DNA from: Apostichopus japonicus
Taxonomy: Eukaryota > Echinodermata > Holothuroidea > Aspidochirotida > Stichopodidae
Direction of reading: 5' to 3'
Length of the DNA: 64,000 nucleotides
Assembly: GCF_037975245.1 (NCBI RefSeq)
Contig: NC_092565.1
Coordinates: 22,277,499-22,341,498, forward strand
This document shows positions 60,290 through 64,000 of this stretch, piece after piece. The stretch's first letter is position 1. Each line of letters begins with the position of its first letter. The position numbers and the translations under genes are program-made. A model generated the notes under the pieces. The model saw only the letters and a list, made by a program, of their open reading frames with translations. It was not told the origin of the DNA and ran no database searches.

Positions 60290-62662
60290 ATGACGAAAAC
60301 TGAAGACCAATCTATGGAAGTGGAAGAACCCACAACGAGTTATGAAGAATTAGTGAGCCGTGTTTCACCAATAGCTAACCCATTGGCTAGCCGAAAACTT
60401 ACGAAGAAGCTGTACAAAACAATAAAGAAAGGTGATACTGAGTGGTACTCGGCCTAAATACTAGCCTATGTAGCCTAACTTGACTAGTAATAGGCCAGCC
60501 TAACTTGACTAGTAATAGGTAGTATAGGCCAGGACCATAGACCGAATGTATTTACCTGGTGTGTGAAATCTTCAGTTTTTTCTTGTCGGAAATCTCCATG
60601 TTTATCCCTTTAGGATCAGCATTAATTTGTTACACACAAGTAACAAAACAATTACAATAACTGTAGCCTGTCTAGTACTAGTGACATGATGTACCACTGA
60701 ACTATTGGACCAGAATATAAGGACTGACTTGTGAGACCACTGCTGTCTCTGGTACAGGCTCTGGCACCCCCAATGTAACTTATGCAAGTCAATTGTATAG
60801 GTCTAGGTTAAGATTAGACCTTATGGGATATTGGCTATTAATATCTATGTTTGCACATGGTCCAAGCCAACTCTGCAAATTACATGTGCAAACTAACCAG
60901 ATCAAGTTGCCACAAAATGGGAGAAGTAGATGCAGTGTTATGTGTTATCATTTAAGCAAGAAGGTTTGGCAGATTTCCAAGGAAGTGAAACAGGATCGGA
61001 TGAGATATGTAGCCAATCTGGCAATGGTAAATTCACAATGGTTGTTGCATGAACTAGTTAATAACAGTTCTTAAGCCTCAGCATATCAACCCTACCTTCA
61101 TCTTCTCCTTTCCTCTGATTTCTAACTGAAATATTTTGTCTGGTTTTTTCTTCTTGTAGCACACAAGGCAAAAAATCTGAGAAGAGGAGTCATAGATGTC
61201 CAAAAGTTCATTCGAAAAGGAGAGAGTGGGTGAGTACTCATTAGCATAAATCTTAGCTGCAAACAGTTGCAAGTTGCATATGCTGAGTTCAATGTGACAG
61301 GTAGCATGAGGATTACATTTGAATCACTGAAATTATAAACTGTCAAATTAAAACAATAGTTCAGTTGCTGTTTGCCACAACCAGCACTTGAGTTCCATCA
61401 GGAGAGGAGGATTGTAGTCATTTGAAGTTATGTAATGACCCCAAATTAGCCAGGACATTGAAAAATTAGAACCAGCATTCAACTTGTCCTGGCTATCAGG
61501 GAGTACTTTAGCTTTTTTTGAGACTCAGAACTTTTTCTCTCATGAAATACTACATGGTTCCTGTGTACAAAAATTACTATTCATCTTTGCATTTGTATAT
61601 CAATATGACCATTATCATAACATTTTGCGATGTGGTACTGGATAAATTATTCGCTGGATATTCTTGATTCTTGACGGACTTGGTCAATGAAAGTCCCTTG
61701 TTAAACCCTCCCAACTTCAGCACAAAACAGATACAAAATGTCCCCGATTCTGCATTTTGCTTTTTTATGTATGTTGTCAAGTCTGATTTGGGTCAGTTTT
61801 GAGGTCAGAGGATCAAGTTGCATTTTGTTAACACTAATTCCCTTTAACTCATGTATATGATGTCTTTTTACACTCCAGATTTGTGGTTTTCGCTGGTGAT
61901 GTAACTCCGATTGAAGTTATGTGCCACCTGCCTGCTGTTTGTGAGGAGAAAGACATTCCATATTGCTACGTGCCCTCAAAGGAAGTAAGTCTACGTTGAA
62001 TTGCAATAAAGATTGAAATTCATTTTTTCTTCCAGCTTCTTTGCTTATAAATGTTATAATGTGTCAATTTGAAATGTACTGAGTGTCTAATTACTGCTGA
62101 CCGGATGCCCCTTCCACCCCTCTCTCTTTCTAATAACTGGTCTGATGCCCCATCTACCCCTCTCTCCTTTTGCTTTTGGTAATTTCTTCTTTTGCCAAAA
62201 TTATTAAATATTTAATATAAATGATGTGTAAATTCAAAATATAAACCTATCAAGACTTTGGAAACTCATACAGACTCTTTACAAGGTGTGCTAAAACCAG
62301 CATTCCGAAGTCATCTTAGTAATAAAATGTTTTTTCCCAAAAAAAATTCATAGAAGTATACCACTAAAAATTATAGAATTCCTATGCAAAGTTATATAAT
62401 TAATACATTCTGTATCCCACCCTTAGTTTTTCCTATCTTTATGGCAAGGAAAACAGAGAAAACTTACAGACAAAAAATTGGAAAGGCTTTGCTTTATATA
62501 TATGTAAACGTTAAATTATTCCCTGGTCTCTTTCAGGAGCTTGGTACAGCACTCGATGTGAAAAGGACAGTCTGTTGCGTACTTGTGAAAGAAAGTGACG
62601 ACTACAAGGAACACTATGATGAATGTTTTAAACAACTCAAGAGCCTTCCACCACCCATCTGA
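60290..62662 (+). CDS. NHP2: H/ACA ribonucleoprotein subunit 2
   Basis: Core protein of H/ACA snoRNPs, which pseudouridylate rRNA and snRNA and belong to telomerase RNP. It is nucleolar and in Cajal bodies. Four exons, 60290-60431, 61160-61229, 61879-61984 and 62537-62662 (TGA), join in phase to 147 residues (human 153). A short acidic N-terminus precedes the conserved block with [18 protein letters not shown]. The L7Ae/NHP2 fold follows: [35 protein letters not shown], then [22 protein letters not shown] and the C-terminal SLPPPI. The start ATG has AAA upstream and matches the family start. A polyadenylation signal AATAAA lies at 62987. A 37-39-bp unit containing the stop codon is tandemly repeated into the 3' UTR. 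Confidence 0.96.
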
Positions 62663-62756
62663 TCGGCGAGCCATCAAGACCCTACCACCACCCCCATCTG
62701 ATCAGCGAGCCATTAAGAACCTTCCACCCCCTATCTGATCAGCGAGCCAACTACCA
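62644..62756. repeat. Tandem repeat containing the NHP2 stop codon
   Basis: Three copies (62644, 62681, 62720) of CCTTCCACCACCCATCTGAT plus CAGCGAGCCA with drift. The first copy encodes the final Leu-Pro-Pro-Pro-Ile and stop; the others are in the 3' UTR. Confidence 0.9.
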
Positions 62757-64000
62757 AGTCAGAACTTTACATATCAAAGGGAAACCAAATCAGTTACCAT
62801 TATAATAGTTAAGAGGTGGTTCTTTGAAAAGATTTCTCTACCAGCTGGGGGAAAAAATATTGAGGAGAAAAATGGATCCATTTTTGTGGGTTTTTTCTTT
62901 TTAATGTCACTTAGAGGAAATTTTGACGTGTTGGCGTTCAAATGATAAGTTTTGGTTGTAGAAGTTTGAAGGTATTCAAGGAAATGAATAAAATGTGACA
63001 TATTTCCTTATCTTCTCAATTGACCATCTAGGATCCACCACAAGAGACTTGTTTTGCATAGCTACACTATTGGTCGTGCAAATGCCAGTAATTAAATCTT
63101 AAGACAGTTGGATTTTTATTCTTATCTTTGTGTACATCAGCCTTTTACACTTCTCCAGTCTCGGATCCAGGATTTCTCGGAAGGCAGGACTCAAGGAAGA
63201 CGAGCATTACTATATACTAAACACAATACCGAAATAGCAGTGGCCTAAAAACAGCAAAACACAGCAAAAAGAAAATAGATTCTAATAAAGTCTACTTGCC
63301 TTTTGAGAAAGTTACTTCAGACAAAAGGTTCTCTATAAAGCTGACATGGCCAGGATTGACTACATACGTTTCTGTCTTAGAAAGATCTAGAATAAATTAT
63401 ATACTGAATAGTGGTCACTATTTGAAATGGTTTTGCGAGAAGTCCTTATAATGTTTATTTTATCAGATATCTTGAGTAGACTCCGATGATATTTGGATTT
63501 CTGTCATGTTTATTTATGTATCATTTCCTTCGTTGACAAACCAGTCAGCCATGTTCAACCTGACCTGTGGAGAATTGAAAAGAAAGAATGTAGTATATCT
63601 CAAGAAAAGTATAAATAAATGAATGACTTTTGCAAAACATTTGAATTTGAATTTCTTCTCTCATACTCAACTCTTTTAAGTCTGAATTTGAACTTTTCCA
63701 TGTTTTATCCCCACCCCCCCCTCCCTTTTCGTGCACTCAAGTATTACAGTAGCTGTTAACAATCAAAGACTGCGGAGTGGGTGACACAAGGGGCATGTGC
63801 CACCAAAGACTTGAGACAAAGCAAAAAAAATTACCCTTTCCATATATACTAAGTGCCCCATTTTGGTAAGGAGCTTTTCCACTGCTGTGGTTATGAAGTG
63901 CCATTGAAAATATGATATATGAATGTTGTCAAAAAATGCCCTTTTAAGAAAAATTAGAAACATTTAATAATAAAGTGCTTCAAAAGAAAACACTCCAATG
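62757..64000. other. NHP2 3' UTR and downstream DNA
   Basis: AATAAA at 62987-62992 is the likely polyadenylation signal. Beyond it no exon, RNA gene or mobile element was recognised, only a C-run near 63710. Confidence 0.5.

Overview
This is a eukaryotic (animal) genomic window. All recognisable genes are intron-rich, with GT-AG introns, AATAAA polyadenylation signals, tRNA-derived SINEs, a LINE fragment and several hAT-type DNA transposons. The base composition, the gene set (including a ciliary SAXO gene) and the abundance of G/C-run hAT elements fit a marine invertebrate deuterostome, perhaps an echinoderm. That placement is inference. No prokaryotic or organellar features were seen.

Layout. 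(1) About 0.9-22.3 kb, plus strand: the C-terminal three quarters of DNA polymerase nu (POLN), 20-21 exons, 5' end not found. Its 7.1-kb intron (4211-11287) holds two GC-rich minisatellites that resemble each other as inverted repeats, a minus-strand gene or gene relic with a DUF4806-like domain between them, an hAT MITE, and a 115-bp tandem repeat. (2) 22.3-27.8 kb: intergenic, with an RFX X-box-like site and an hAT element interrupted by a 5'-truncated, frameshifted LINE reverse transcriptase. (3) 27.8-36.0 kb, plus: a complete seven-exon SAXO-like axonemal microtubule stabiliser gene (449 aa). Its last intron carries one hAT element nested in another. (4) 36.2-54.9 kb, minus: a complete 18-coding-exon TCERG1/CA150 gene (1231 aa, three WW and six FF domains), convergent with SAXO. 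Its introns contain many tandem repeats. (5) 55-60 kb: a 2.4-kb hAT element with a nested inverted-repeat insertion and a 32-bp perfect palindrome, then a U2 snRNA 5' fragment. (6) 60.3-62.7 kb, plus: a complete four-exon NHP2 gene (147 aa), H/ACA snoRNP core protein.

The genes do not form one pathway. They are translesion or repair polymerase, cilia, transcription-splicing coupling, and rRNA pseudouridylation with telomerase RNP. Exon boundaries were derived by hand from splice motifs, reading phase and family motifs. All exon phases of TCERG1, SAXO and NHP2, and all POLN exons from 1868 onward, join in frame.

The most noteworthy observations are the possible inverted-minisatellite element around the DUF4806-like gene, six hAT-type elements (five with matching or near-matching 8-bp target duplications), tandem duplications that copy the stop-codon region in both TCERG1 and NHP2, and a Gln/Ser transposition in POLN motif A.
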